Positions 21,960 through 32,040 of a stretch of 64,000 nucleotides of DNA are shown one piece after another. Numbering within the stretch: the first letter of the stretch is position 1; the number at the start of each line of letters is the position of its first letter. The position numbers and the translations under genes are program-made. This DNA comes from Durusdinium trenchii (lineage: Eukaryota > Sar > Dinophyceae > Suessiales > Symbiodiniaceae), in NCBI GenBank assembly GCA_963970005.1, contig CAXAMN010001115.1, positions 384,090-448,089 of the forward strand, written 5' to 3'. Under the pieces are notes generated by a model, which saw only the letters and a list, made by a program, of their open reading frames with translations, was not told the origin of the DNA and searched no databases.

Positions 21960-22290
21960 ATGTCTAGGGTACCATCTCTAGGGTCAGGCCAGGTCTAGGG
22001 GAGTTTCTAGGGTCAGGCCAGGTCTAGGGCAGGCCGCCCTAGGGTTAGCGCTAGGTCTAGGGTAGGGTTCCCTAGGGTCAGGGCAGGTCTAGGGCGGACC
22101 GCCCTAGGGTCAGGCCAGGTCTAGGGCGGGCCGCCCTAGGGTCAGGCTGGGTCTAGGGCGGGCNNNNNNNNNNAGGGTCAGGCTAGGTCTAGGGCGGGCC
22201 GCCCTAGGGTCAGGCTAGGTTTAGGGCGGGCCGCCCTAGGGTCAGGCTAGGTCTAGGGCGGGCCGCCCTAGGGTCAGGTTAGGTCGAGGA
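21960..22290. repeat. 32-bp palindromic GC-rich tandem array with assembly gap
   Basis: About ten tandem units of roughly 32 bp containing GGTCTAGGGCGGGCCGCCC followed by TAGGGTCAGG. Each unit contains the palindromic core GGGCGGGCCGCCC, so single strands can form strong hairpins. A run of exactly 10 N (22164-22173) interrupts one unit where about 6 bases would be expected. Its round size suggests a nominal gap, so the true array is probably longer. Related CCCTAGGG fragments occur at 25285-25350 and 33348-33378. Confidence 0.9.
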
Positions 22291-22909
22291 AAGGCATCAG
22301 TCTAGCAAGAAGTCCTAAGATGGGTCTAGGGCAACACCAGGTCGGCGCCCTAGGGATAAGGATGAACTAGAACATGACTATGTCTAAGGCCTAGGGCAAA
22401 TAGTTTTAGAGTTTTGCAAAGGTCTTGAACAATGAAACAAAGACTCAATATGTTTGTGATATTGTTTTCTTTAAGTTGATGTAACATTTATATTCATAAT
22501 GAATACATGTACGTATACATGTATTAACTTCTGATTAATCATGTGTTAAACAAACTTAATTTGCATTGTTGTCGGATGAGCCATGCATTTGGCGGTCTAA
22601 GGTGCATTGATGCCACGAAACACCGATCAGGCTCGCTACTGCTCAGTCGCGGTTGAGCTAAGTGTCTCAGTGTTCTTGAATCAACACGTGTAAAGTAAAG
22701 CTGAAGGCAAAGGTACATGTTCATCCTGATTGATATGTGAGTTGTATATGTTTGTGTTTGTTGGCTATTGGCTATTGCTTCAGTTATGTGAACGTTGTGG
22801 CGATGACACAATATGCACAACGATGCGACACTGCAACTGCACCATTTAACATTTGTTTAGAGATACTAAGTATCTGCACTACAATCATTTGTTTTGATTA
22901 GATAGTGAG
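22291..22909. other. Non-coding spacer in transposon
   Basis: Decaying copies of the CTAGGG repeat to about 22400, then AT-rich sequence. No exon seen with confidence. Confidence 0.5.
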
Positions 22910-23034
22910 ATGGCTATCATGAACAAACCTGAAGCCATGGTCTTTGCTGACAACGGCATGACAACAGTTCTGGTTGCGAAGTGGGATGCAAAAGAACTAC
23001 GTGAAGGCAAAGCGAACTTGTCATGCTTTGAGAG
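22910..23034 (+). CDS. Acidic cargo protein, exon A
   Basis: ATG at 22910 (an in-frame extension upstream to an acceptor TGATTAG| is possible) encodes MAIMNKPEAMVFADNGMTTV and then KWDAKELREGKANLSCFE. The donor GAGAG|GTTCTT leaves AG, completed by the G of the next exon (Arg). No known domain recognised. Confidence 0.55.
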
Positions 23035-23267
23035 GTTCTTTCTTTTCAGGACTGTGTCAGATCGTCAGATCGTGTAAATAGTTGGTTTGGTTATTGTGAC
23101 TGTGTTAGGCTTGGTGTTCAACATTAAACTAGCTCACTGCTTATGAGGCACGTCCATGATGATTAACAATATTGCAATAGACCACTGAACCATAGCTATA
23201 GAGCCATCAGCCATGAAAACAAACATAAAGCAAATAGTTTTGCTATTCATACACTTGAACACTTCAG

Positions 23268-23784
23268 GACTGCGGCTCCTCCTAAGAAGATGACATCAGC
23301 AGATTCTCCAACAATTGGACTTGCAGACTCAACTCTTCCAGGGCGTGCAGATGTATATGGAACCTGCAAGGCTTTGCACACATTTTGTGTGTATGACTCT
23401 AAGACTTCTACATCTCATATAGACCTCGTGAATTCCAAGTACAAGCGAGAATTTACTCTTGAGATGGTACGGGAGCTTTGCCAAGTGAAGGGAGCTGGAT
23501 CACGCTCCAATTTGTATTGCACAGTGGTGTCACATGTGACCTTCATGAAGAAACGTACGCAAGTGGAATTCCGACATAGATTTGGTTGGGGAACAGCGAA
23601 CATACCTGTACTGCAAGCAAGGTCTATCAACGACTGGGTGACTACGTCCAAGAGGCCTTATGATGATGATGATGGTGCCAATGGAGAGACTGGTAAACGT
23701 GCAAAGGGAGATGATCAACCTTGTGAACAACCGGCTCCAAGCCAACCTTCTGAATCTGAAGTCAATGTTTCTCAAGACTGTCAA
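23268..23784 (+). CDS. Acidic cargo protein, exon B
   Basis: Acceptor ACTTCAG|G; reads TAAPPKKMTSADSPTIGLAD, then a compact globular-looking block with YGTCKALHTFCVYDSKTSTS, YKREFTLEMVRELCQVKGAG and FRHRFGWGTANIPVLQARS, followed by an acidic/basic tail (YDDDDGANGETGKRAKGDD, a possible nuclear signal). Donor TCAA|GTACCT at 23784. Phases match exons A and C. The globular block is not one I recognise. Confidence 0.65.
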
Positions 23785-24089
23785 GTACCTCTTGAGCAAC
23801 TCAGATCAAATTAAAACAATGTTATATATGTTATGTTATGATGTTATGAATTACATCATATATCAATTTGTCAATGTATAGGCAGGCAGACTGCTAAGCT
23901 ATGTCGGGCGCCATGTCTAGCGCCAGGCGCCAGTGTAATGTAGTGATGTAGTGTGGAAACTACAACTACAACTGGCTACAACTTACAACTTTGTATCCAT
24001 ATCTTTTCCAACTAACCTATCCAAGGTCCAAGCAACTATCTTCCACTTCTACGGCTTCCACAGCTCACCCTGTCGACGTTTGCATGCAG

Positions 24090-24344
24090 GAGGAGTCGAT
24101 AGACACTGCAACAGATCCAACAACAAAGATTGCTCAAGCCTCACAGGCCTCTCAGGCAACTGTTGATGAGCCTGAACAGTCTGAAGAGCCTCAGCCTGAG
24201 GTTGATGAGGCGTTGACCGCCACAGATGTGTCTGCGCCCATGGAGGATGTTACTGCTGCTAGTGGTGAGAATCGCAATGACATTCAGGATGAGGATAAAG
24301 ATGATAACATCAATGATGGCAAAAGACTCTTTCTGTGTGAATTC
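24090..24344 (+). CDS. Acidic cargo protein, exon C (Glu/Asp-rich)
   Basis: Acceptor GCATGCAG|G; reads EESIDTATDPTTKIAQASQA and then EQSEEPQPEVDEALTATDVS ... DIQDEDKDDNINDG. Strongly acidic, low complexity. The 3' end is not fixed: the frame runs to 24382 and candidate donors lie around 24318-24345. The spacer to exon D is AT-rich. Confidence 0.5.
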
Positions 24345-24614
24345 AGTTCAATCAGTTTGTTAGTTGTTTTTGTTTTGTGTTAGTTGTTTATTTGTTTTTG
24401 GTGTTTGTATTCATTCACACCACAGTCACCACAGTCATAAAGTCATGAACTCATGAAGTCATTGACAATATGCTATAGTATGCTGGTGACAGATAACATG
24501 CTCTGTAATGGTTCGCCTACGCCTATGCCTATAGTCTATTGTATAGTATTTCCTTTCCTTATCTAACCAACCAATCCAGAGTCATAGTCATAGCCGTTAT
24601 AGCCTCAGCGTCAG

Positions 24615-25070
24615 GAGGACATCACATCTGGCCGACACGGTGAACAAGAGCAGCCTGAACCGCCTGAACCGATTCCTGAACAGCCTGATCAGCCTGATCG
24701 ACATGAACCTGGAACTGAACCTCAACTTTGTCGAAAAGAAGAAACTACTTCTACACCAGAGTCAGAGTCAGAGAAACTCGAGATCACAGGACTTGATGCA
24801 GCTGCAGCCGCAGAGAAACCCACGATCCCAGGACTTGACACAGCTGACACAGCTGCAGAGACACCGACACCAGAGATCCCAGAACTGGATGCAGCTGCAG
24901 AGACACCACAAATCTCAGGACCTGATGCAGCTGCAGATGCAGCGACGGCGACGACATGTGCAAAGCAGAGTACAAGGAGTACAAGGTTTGACACGATCAA
25001 CCAAACCACTGCAGACAGAGTCTCAAACACCGTGAATGATCTACATGACGCAAACGGAAACTTGCCTTGA
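24615..25070 (+). CDS. Acidic cargo protein, exon D (repeat-rich C terminus)
   Basis: Acceptor GCGTCAG|G; reads EDITSGRHGEQEQPEPPEPI, then four imperfect repeats around ITGLDAAAAAEKP / IPGLDTADTAAETP / IPELDAAAETP / ISGPDAAADA, then a polar tail ending NGNLP and a stop at 25068-25070. The repeat unit (I-x-G/E-L/P-D-A-A) is about 11-16 residues. Overlapping frames on both strands read as Gln/Arg- or Leu/Val/Ser-rich noise. Function unknown; disordered acidic C terminus. Confidence 0.55.
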   Translation, partial: EDITSGRHGEQEQPEPPEPIPEQPDQPDRHEPGTEPQLCRKEETTSTPESESEKLEITGLDAAAAAEKPTIPGLDTADTAAETPTPEIPELDAAAETPQISGPDAAADAATATTCAKQSTRSTRFDTINQTTADRVSNTVNDLHDANGNLP

Positions 25071-25427
25071 TTATTCCTCATGTTCTGAATTCACGAATCC
25101 ACCTCAACCTCAACCTCCAAATAAACCAAAATTCAAATTCATTTTATTTCAATCAGGCAACCATCAGCCGTAGTAAGAATTGTAATCATGGTTCCTGGTC
25201 CTTTGTTTCAGCCTCAAATTTGTGCAGCATCACAATGACATATTCAGTGACTTAAATTATTGACTTAAATTCATTCTGATTTTGTTGTTAGGGTCAGGGT
25301 CTCTAGTAGGGTCTGAGTCGGTCTAAGTCACTAGTCTAAGGCCAAGGCTCTAGGTTTGTTTGTGATGCAGTGACACTGTGACACAATACCAGGATGGCCT
25401 ACGTTCCTTTGCCAGACATATGCTTCA

Positions 25428-25882
25428 ATGCCCGCTCTCAATGGCGATGATTCAAGCAGGGTTTTGCTTTCTGAGTTGGATGAAGCTGATGTAGCTGCTC
25501 AGGCTGCTTCGCTTGGAATGAATGCTGATGAGCTATCTTCGCTGCAAGCTCTTGCGCATCGAATGTCCATCACAACAATGAGCACAGCCTATTCTGGAAT
25601 TGATTCACCAGGGACAGCTGTCTTGCAGATTATTGGAGCTTTGACTGAACGCTATGGTTTGCAGGTTGAACATCCACAGCATCTGTTCGCAATTGAATGG
25701 GAGGACTCATGTCAGCATGAACTTCGTTTGCATCCAGGAAGTGCTGAATGCATCTTTGGCGACATTACATACTTCCTGCGTCCGCTTTTGAGACATCAGC
25801 TCCCTGATCTACATGAGAAAAATCAGTTATCGTCAGTTTTGATGCCAGTTGTGCGAGATACACCACACAAGGCAATTATCAT
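25428..25882 (+). CDS. C5 cytosine DNA methyltransferase, exon 1 (AdoMet-binding motifs)
   Basis: The first in-frame Met at 25428 opens a 155-residue frame. Residues 54-64 (AYSGIDSPGTA) fit motif I, the AdoMet-binding F/Y-x-G-x-G region, here with Asp for the second Gly. Residues 87-99 (FAIEWEDSCQHEL) fit motif II, and CIFGDITYF (109-116) motif III. A GA donor, AT|GACACT at 25882, would join exon 2 in phase and is tentative. The protein would transfer methyl groups to cytosine C5 in DNA. It lies inside the transposon, downstream of the acidic gene; 25071-25427 between them holds only a CTAGGG-type repeat remnant. Confidence 0.75.
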
Positions 25883-26070
25883 GACACTTGCCTGAAACAA
25901 ACACATTTGTTTTTTACTTTTTAATGTTTTGGCTTTGCCTTTCCTTTATGTTATTATCGATATGACTCAGGAGTCATACAAATGTTGTCCTGAGTCCTTT
26001 GTATATGTATGTGTGTTTGTTATATGTATATACTAGTCTGAAAGCTTTGTTATATGACATGCGCTGTCAG

Positions 26071-26403
26071 GGAATCCTGGTGTGTCAAGCATGGCAAGAC
26101 GTGCTCCATTGCGAACAGGGTAGCCGATGTTCACAGTGCAGGCACAACTTGTTGTGGGTTTTCAGCGATTGGCGATGGACAGGGTGAGTCAGCGATGTCG
26201 CATGCACACTTTGCTGTGTGGTGTGGACAGCGAGCCACACTCCAAGAGCCAATAGTGGTTCAGGAGAACGTGACGGCATTCCCTCGAGAGTGTCTGACAA
26301 TGATGTTGCCAATGTACGAATGGGTCTTTGCGGTACTCGACCCTTCCGAGTTTGGCTGGCCCATACGGAGGGAACGCCAGTTCATGATGCACCTCGCCAA
26401 TGA
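26071..26403 (+). CDS. C5 cytosine DNA methyltransferase, exon 2 (catalytic motifs IV, VI, VIII)
   Basis: Acceptor GCTGTCAG|G. It reads ESWCVKHGKTCSIANRVADV, then HSAGTTCCGFSAIGDGQG: motif IV, where the catalytic Cys (codon 26150-26152) is preceded by Thr instead of the usual Pro of P-C. VVQENVTAF is motif VI (ENV, about 26265-26273). DPSEFGWPIRRERQF fits motif VIII (R-x-R region). The donor is not fixed (candidates near 26394-26410). Order, spacing and motif set support a Dcm/Dnmt-type fold. Confidence 0.8.
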
Positions 26404-26631
26404 TTGTATACGCCAAACAACTTACAACGCAATCAAGTGCAAGTGTCACATGAAGTCAAGCATGTATGCTTGAATGTACGTACTAGTACTAGTACTATTG
26501 CTTGATTCACTCAACACTGACACTAGTAGTAATAAAGTAAACCTGTTTCAACAACCATGACACCATGAGACCGAGACCGTTGGAGATTTGAATCTTTTTC
26601 CTTGTGATTTGTGATTCCTTGTGTGTGTACT

Positions 26632-26800
26632 AGTGTGTACTGTGCGCTTCAAACGCTGCGATGCATTGTTATTGGTGTCTCCAACTAAGTGGCCGACACA
26701 AGACCAAGACCCTGGGATTTCGCACGCTTCTTTCGAGCTTCAGTTCGATGTTTTCGCGCAGCCTTGGGCCAAATGCAAGTTGGTCAATGTTCTTTTGGGA
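26632..26800 (+). CDS. C5 cytosine DNA methyltransferase, candidate exon 3
   Basis: A piece is needed between motif VIII and the LDWASSRP exon. The best frame reads GRHKTKTLGFRTLLSSFSSM, then NASWSMFFWE, with a possible GA donor (TGGGA|GAATTT) that would join exon 4 in phase. All three frames are open here, so both frame and limits are tentative. Confidence 0.35.
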
Positions 26801-27432
26801 GAATTTTGGATGCAGGGTCGGAGGGAAGGAGGGACGGAGGGAATGTTAACATGTTGTCTTCACTGCACAAGCACAAGTTCAGCTTTGCTTCATGCGTCCA
26901 TGCGTCATGTGTGATGTTTTTTAAAGCTCATAATGCCATTCAACTCAACAACTCAACAGTTCAACAGTTTAACAATATATATATATATACAGACACAAAA
27001 ACAACTAACAACAAAACACTGACTAAACACCAACAATGTAACAACAACCACCACAACAACAACACCAGCAACAACAACAACAACGACAGCGACAGCGCGA
27101 CAGCGACAACAACTTCAGTAACATATGCCGACACTCACACCCAAAAAAACATGCAAGTTATTGTATAGGATCGATCATATCCAAAGCAAGCAAACAGCAG
27201 CGACTGAGAGCCTAAGAGCAGCATAGTGTTCATTGTTTCTCAATGGCTCAACACTCTGTGATTTTTCAACACTGAATGCTGAACGTTCAAGGTCATAGAG
27301 GCGTGATAGGGTCAGGGCCAAAGGTGTAAAGGAATTCTTAAGTAGCCAGTAGCCTAGCAAATGATGTTAAGGCTACACCCCACACAACATCTGGTTGGTT
27401 GGTTAGCACTGTTTGTGTTTCGTTTCACTCAG

Positions 27433-27670
27433 GAACGATGAATCAAAGCTTCAGGCAGAGCTGGATTGGGCTTCCAGTCGTCCCTGTAGCATGTGGAAGC
27501 GGGATCATGACGATGACCAGAAACCATCAATGGTTGACGAGTCAAGTTTCGAGGAGACATTGACAGAGAATGAACGGAGGTTTCTGAAAGACTACGAGTT
27601 CTCGACACCACAAGGGATCTACAGCCTGAACCAAAACCCAAGCGTGACCAACATGTGCTCAAATTCTCAG
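27433..27670 (+). CDS. C5 cytosine DNA methyltransferase, exon 4
   Basis: Acceptor CACTCAG|G; reads NDESKLQAELDWASSRPCSM and TLTENERRFLKDYEFSTPQG, ending IYSLNQNPSVTNMCSNSQ at a GC donor (CAG|GCGCGG). The L-x-W-A-x-S-R-P and Y-x-L-N-Q-x-P blocks are, from memory, characteristic of the dinoflagellate methyltransferase family. Phase 0 joins the next exon. Confidence 0.75.
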
Positions 27671-28123
27671 GCGCGGTTTCGCTTTTGAGTAGCTAGACGG
27701 GATCACTGTACGAAAGACACAATAGACAATAAGAGAATAAGATGATGTGTCAGTAAATGGGTAGATTGATGAGCAATCTTTGTCATTGTGTTTTAGATTA
27801 TTTTGTCAAGTTAACAAGTTACCAAACATAATGTGTATTCATAAGTTTCTTTTGAACCATGCCAATGCAATGCATTAACTTGAACTTTTGGACATTGGCC
27901 TTATGAGCAAGAGTCATAAACATCGTAACATTGTAAATAGAACATAGCAAAAGACTTAGGTCTGTGGTCAGATGATCACGCTCCTCAGGGTTTCAGGGTT
28001 TCATACTTTTGTGATTTTACATAAAACAGCCTAACAGCCAGTCGTCCAGTCAGTCAGTCTCAAAGATTCAATTATTTTGATCATGATGGTGGTGATGTGG
28101 TGGCGAAGATGAAGATAATGACA

Positions 28124-28124
28124 T

Positions 28125-28155
<31 letters not shown>

Positions 28156-28156
28156 C
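28124..28156. repeat. (ATG)n microsatellite
   Basis: Perfect GAT/ATG trinucleotide run in the intron before the last methyltransferase exon. Confidence 0.9.
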
Positions 28157-28222
28157 AAATTTGGGCATTCATTGTGTCGTCACTCAGTCTGACAGCCGAT
28201 TGATTGGTCTTTTGTGCTGAAG

Positions 28223-28636
28223 GTGATGCCTACTCTGGTGTCATCGGCGTGTTTGTGGTATTCAGGACTTCATCGCCGTTGGCTGACTCCGGATGAGGCA
28301 CTTATGCTCCAGGGGTTCCCTGTCAGGATCACGCATTCGCTTGGTCGTGCCGCTTGCAGCTTTGCAATCAGACACCAATACGACAATGCTTCAAACAGCG
28401 AACGCATTGCCTTGCAAGAGCTGTATGGACCCACTACGGCATCCTCCCTGAAGATCAAACCAACTCGGGCACACATCTTCAAGATGGCGGGCAACAGCAT
28501 GCACACCAATATATCAGGAATTGTTTGGCTCTTTGCTCTCACACAGATCCGTGTGGATGGGGCTTTGTTGATGATGCTGAAGCATCACATGATGCTGAAG
28601 CGACACCCGCGCCAGATCAAGTCAAGCCTTCGATGA
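28223..28636 (+). CDS. C5 cytosine DNA methyltransferase, exon 5 (motif X)
   Basis: Acceptor GCTGAAG|G; reads VMPTLVSSACLWYSGLHRRW, LTPDEALMLQGFPVRITHSL, then MAGNSMHTNISGIVWLFALT (motif X, G-N-S-x-H, codons about 28490-28545). R-W-L-T-x-x-E-x-x-x-x-Q-G-F-P is the usual motif IX region. The stop is at 28636; the last 25-30 residues after ALTQ are His/Met/Lys-rich and may be unimportant. This exon is the most diagnostic part of the gene. Confidence 0.85.
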   Translation: MMPTLVSSACLWYSGLHRRWLTPDEALMLQGFPVRITHSLGRAACSFAIRHQYDNASNSERIALQELYGPTTASSLKIKPTRAHIFKMAGNSMHTNISGIVWLFALTQIRVDGALLMMLKHHMMLKRHPRQIKSSLR

Positions 28637-29481
28637 TTCATTCCTTGGTCATTGGTCATGAGTCATTATATTTGTTCTTGACTATGTGACTATGTGTTTT
28701 CAAGTTAATATTGAAACACTGAAAAAACATATAATTAGACTTTTGATCATAACTATAATACAGATACACAATACACAACTAACTAACTACAAGCCAGCAT
28801 GCAGCATGCATTATTGGAATCTACTTTGACGGTTGCTGTTACAGGCTGTTACTATCCTTGTTATCATCTTGTTTTAAACAAATGAATGGGCAGCTACAGT
28901 GGGCCCATGCTTTGGGAAGGCAATAGTGTTGATACACCAATTCGAGCACAGACGCTGCACTAGCGTGCAATTGACACGTGAACCGTGGACACATTTGTGG
29001 GGGCAGTTGGATCGAAAAACGACATCTCAAACTCAACGAGTTGTGTAGCTATGGAGTCATGGAGTAGGAAGTTCTAGAGCTGTTTGTTTTTGTAATGCCA
29101 CAAAATAATATATGTTTTGTTTGTGCAACAGTGCACTGCTGTCGCTATTGTTTTCACTGTGTTGTCAGTCGATGATTCAACAAATGATGATTCATTGGTG
29201 TTGGCAGCATGTGTTGTCGTTTGGTTTGAGAGCCAGCAAACACACGTTTGACACATGACACCTAACTAACTGTATAGTCGGTTAGCGTGATCAAGATTGA
29301 GTTGAATGAATGAAAGAAAACGTTGAAGCCAGAAACATCTTGACCTGCCTGCTTGCCTGCCCTGAATCAACCTTGGTCTCCTTTCCTTTACCGTAGCTGT
29401 CAGCTTTCCGGTGTTCTGCTTGGAGCGAGCGCCACGAAAGTGGTTCTTCAGACGATTCCCCTGTGCCTAGTGCACTTTTGC
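28637..29481. other. Spacer between methyltransferase and large cargo gene
   Basis: AT-rich, no exon supported. Short frames around 28860-29030 are ambiguous on both strands. Confidence 0.45.
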
Positions 29482-29853
29482 ATGATGGCTGCTCCTCAGG
29501 GCCTTCCTAAGCCTCCTACTCCAGATGCCCCCACTGCAAGTGCTCCAGGTGCTCAGGCTGGTCCGGCCGGCAATGGCGGCAATGGTGGTACCGGAGATTT
29601 TGAGGTGCAGCCCGCATATCAATACCAAAAGGATGCCACGCTCTCACAGATCTTTGGCGGTAAACATGTGGTTCCCGGGAGAGAGCTGCTGGACGCGATC
29701 ATGAAGACATACAAGGCGCGGATGAAACGGTTCATATTATACTCGGACGTCGGAACAACCACCAATGTTGATGCAATGCACCACAGCACTAAAAAAGGAA
29801 CAAACTTTTATAACACCACACGCTCAGACACACTCACATGGTTTGTACTTTAG
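29482..29853 (+). CDS. Large cargo gene, first exon (unknown protein)
   Basis: Two adjacent Met codons (29482, 29485) begin MMAAPQGLPKPPTPDAPTAS, a Pro/Ala/Gly-rich leader (GPAGNGGNGGTG), then YQYQKDATLSQIFGGKHVVP and GRELLDAIMKTYKARMKRF. The exon probably ends between about 29710 and 29750; the rest of the frame to 29853 is less convincing. The frame is also open upstream to 29353, but that part reads like untranslated sequence. Not a family I recognise. Confidence 0.5.
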   Translation: MMAAPQGLPKPPTPDAPTASAPGAQAGPAGNGGNGGTGDFEVQPAYQYQKDATLSQIFGGKHVVPGRELLDAIMKTYKARMKRFILYSDVGTTTNVDAMHHSTKKGTNFYNTTRSDTLTWFVL

Positions 29854-30138
29854 CCGTAAAATGTAGGCTGCAAGCAAGTGTTACTACGCCACTACGCGCA
29901 AGTAGAAGACTCGCATACAATCACACACCACAAACACATTCATCTCACGGAGTCGACAGTTTGGACCGGAGTTATAATGTCGCTGAGTGGATGACTAGCT
30001 AATTGTTGATGGCTGAGGGTTTGAGGGTTTGTACATAATCACTTCAGCCTGGGTCTGAGTATGAGTCAGTCACAGTCACACAAACGCATGGTTTCAGGCC
30101 TCCTGGAAATGTCGATAATGCTGTTTCTGCCACTGCAG

Positions 30139-30319
30139 GTGCCATCAAACAAGACATTGCCTTGGTACCAGGGGACGCAGCGGATGATTTCGCGGCATCC
30201 TCTCAACAATCGGAGACAGGACACTGTTTTGGCCACCTATACCAAGTCCGTGCAGCAAAAGGGAATCGTACGTGGAGTGAGGGGCGAATGTTGGCTTCAA
30301 GCTCCTGATACAGATTCTG
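30139..30319 (+). CDS. Large cargo gene, exon 2
   Basis: CACTGCAG|G to TCTG|GTGAGA, 181 nt. Reads VPSNKTLPWYQGTQRMISRH and then RQDTVLATYTKSVQQKGIVR ... ECWLQAPD. Phase 1 at the end fits exon 3. Confidence 0.55.
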
Positions 30320-30590
30320 GTGAGACAAGTTATTTGGCCCTGACATTTGCCACGCTGTGGCTTAGCTTCATTCAATTCAAAAGAAACAACTTTTTTTGTC
30401 ATATCTATGTAACCGTATGTAACCTGTACCTACCAATTCATATCGAAAGAATATCGTTGACGTGGTGTGTTGGAGTCTTCTCATAGCATATCATCATGCC
30501 GTCATCGTCTTGCCACCGCGTTGTTTTCAATGTTTTCGTTTTTGTTTGTCTTGGTTTTGTTTGCCATGCCAGCGTGAGCTTCTTTTAAAG

Positions 30591-30805
30591 ACCAAGTTAC
30601 ATTGGAACCGCCATCCGCTAGGCCCGCTAACCACATAGATCATCTCTCTCTCGCGCAAGTCCTTGGGTGTCCAGACTCACAGCTAAGGAGCGAAGCTTTT
30701 TACAGGGCCTATGAATCGGCAGATCGAGAGAACTTTCCGAACTTATTGATCACCGCAAAGTATGGCTTGGATGTGATTGTCTTTGATTACCGAACACCTC
30801 AATCT
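30591..30805 (+). CDS. Large cargo gene, exon 3
   Basis: Starts after TTTTAAAG| with two bases completing an Asp codon. Reads QVTLEPPSARPANHIDHLSL, CPDSQLRSEAFYRAYESADR, then LLITAKYGLDVIVFDYRTPQ. Donor TCT|GTTTTG. Phases match on both sides; the acceptor lacks the usual following G. The alternating hydrophobic run GLDVIVFDY looks like a core beta strand. Confidence 0.55.
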
Positions 30806-31214
30806 GTTTTGCAGTTCCTGCACCTCTGCCTTTGCATTGCATTATGTTTGTAGTTGGGACTCTATGACCCAGACCCAGACTCAAAAAAACAAAACATGTA
30901 GGCTGTACTGTACAGTACACTGCACACTCAACGATTCAACGTAATGTGTATTATCATAAATCATTTCATATTGTCTCATGTCATTGCAGTTACAACATAC
31001 CATAGCTCAAGTTAACAAACTCAGTGCAATGCGACTGCGACAGCCCCAGGGCTCCATCAGCCTGAATGATGGTTCTTTGTAACGGCTGATACAGATTTGG
31101 TAATGGTAAGGCTTTGTAAGGTTACCAGGTAAGGTCTGAAAGTGGCTGACCAATTTCAAAGTAAAAACCAGTGTGGTGAGTAGTGAGTGTAGTGAGCAGA
31201 AACATTTCGTGAAG

Positions 31215-31340
31215 GCTGGAGCTATCCCAGTGATCCTTCCAAGGATTACGTATCGCAACGCATTCCACCAGGGTGCGCCGACATCCTTCATGGAGATGGT
31301 GCTCAAAGTCCCTGAGGCAGGGCCGATGATCACGTCAGAG
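31215..31340 (+). CDS. Large cargo gene, exon 4
   Basis: Acceptor GTGAAG|G; reads AGAIPVILPRITYRNAFHQG and then PTSFMEMVLKVPEAGPMITS. The donor is uncertain (a GC donor GAG|GCAGGG near 31317 or a later site). Confidence 0.5.
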
Positions 31341-31481
31341 CTTTACTTACTCTTCCATCTTGGAACCTTTTTGAAAGACCGTTTATGCACCCACTGGTCA
31401 CTGCTCTGTCACTCACCACATTTGGGCTCTTTTTGTTGGGGTGTAATACTTAGCATATTCTTTTACTACTACATTGTTCAG

Positions 31482-31889
31482 GTTGAGCGATGCTGGCAAA
31501 ACTTCAAGCTCGCAAATGGCATCTCTACAAGACAGTCTGACTATGAGACAAAGTACAGGGAGATGTTGCAATCTCAGTATCCTGCCACGTGGTCATCTTT
31601 CCGTGCGTTCGAAGCTACACGTCAGCTATACAACTTGCTGTCTAAAGTGGGGTGCATTGTGGAGTTGAAAACTTTTGTCTCGGACAAGTGTGACTTCTTG
31701 CATCAAGAGCTAGCTCATGATGCGGTGATCTTCGTGATGAAGGACGTCCTCACAGCCCTTCCGCAAGTGTTCAACATCATGGCGGATTCAGAGAAGCAAG
31801 CGCTTGTTCTCGAAGCCCTCTGCTTGTGCGACACTTGCCATGTTTATACAAACTTTGTCCGACCTAACTGTGAAAGCGTTGAGTCGTAA
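31482..31889 (+). CDS. Large cargo gene, exon 5
   Basis: Acceptor TTGTTCAG|G; reads VERCWQNFKLANGISTRQSD, then helical segments (FEATRQLYNLLSKVGCIVEL, FLHQELAHDAVIFVMKDVLT, EKQALVLEALCLCDTC). The frame ends at 31889. The true donor is upstream of the stop but not fixed; GTAAGT at 31887 is the strongest donor-like word but gives the wrong phase for the next exon as read. Confidence 0.6.
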   Translation, partial: VERCWQNFKLANGISTRQSDYETKYREMLQSQYPATWSSFRAFEATRQLYNLLSKVGCIVELKTFVSDKCDFLHQELAHDAVIFVMKDVLTALPQVFNIMADSEKQALVLEALCLCDTCHVYTNFVRPNCESVES

Positions 31890-32040
31890 GTGTTAGGTGT
31901 GCTAAGCCTTAGGCACTTGGAGCTGGAACATGACAAGGCATATAGGTAGATATAGTAGATAGCTAAATGATAAATATAAAACAATTAAAGTTTTTTTGGG
32001 GGGGAATGACATGGTGGTTTGTGGTGTATTGGCGACCTAG

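Noticed and set aside
20816-28636. Interpretation as an LTR (Ty1/copia) retrotransposon carrying a methyltransferase
   Set aside because: No reverse transcriptase, RNase H, protease or integrase motif and no LTR pair seen; the exons are spliced and lie between DNA-transposon TIRs.
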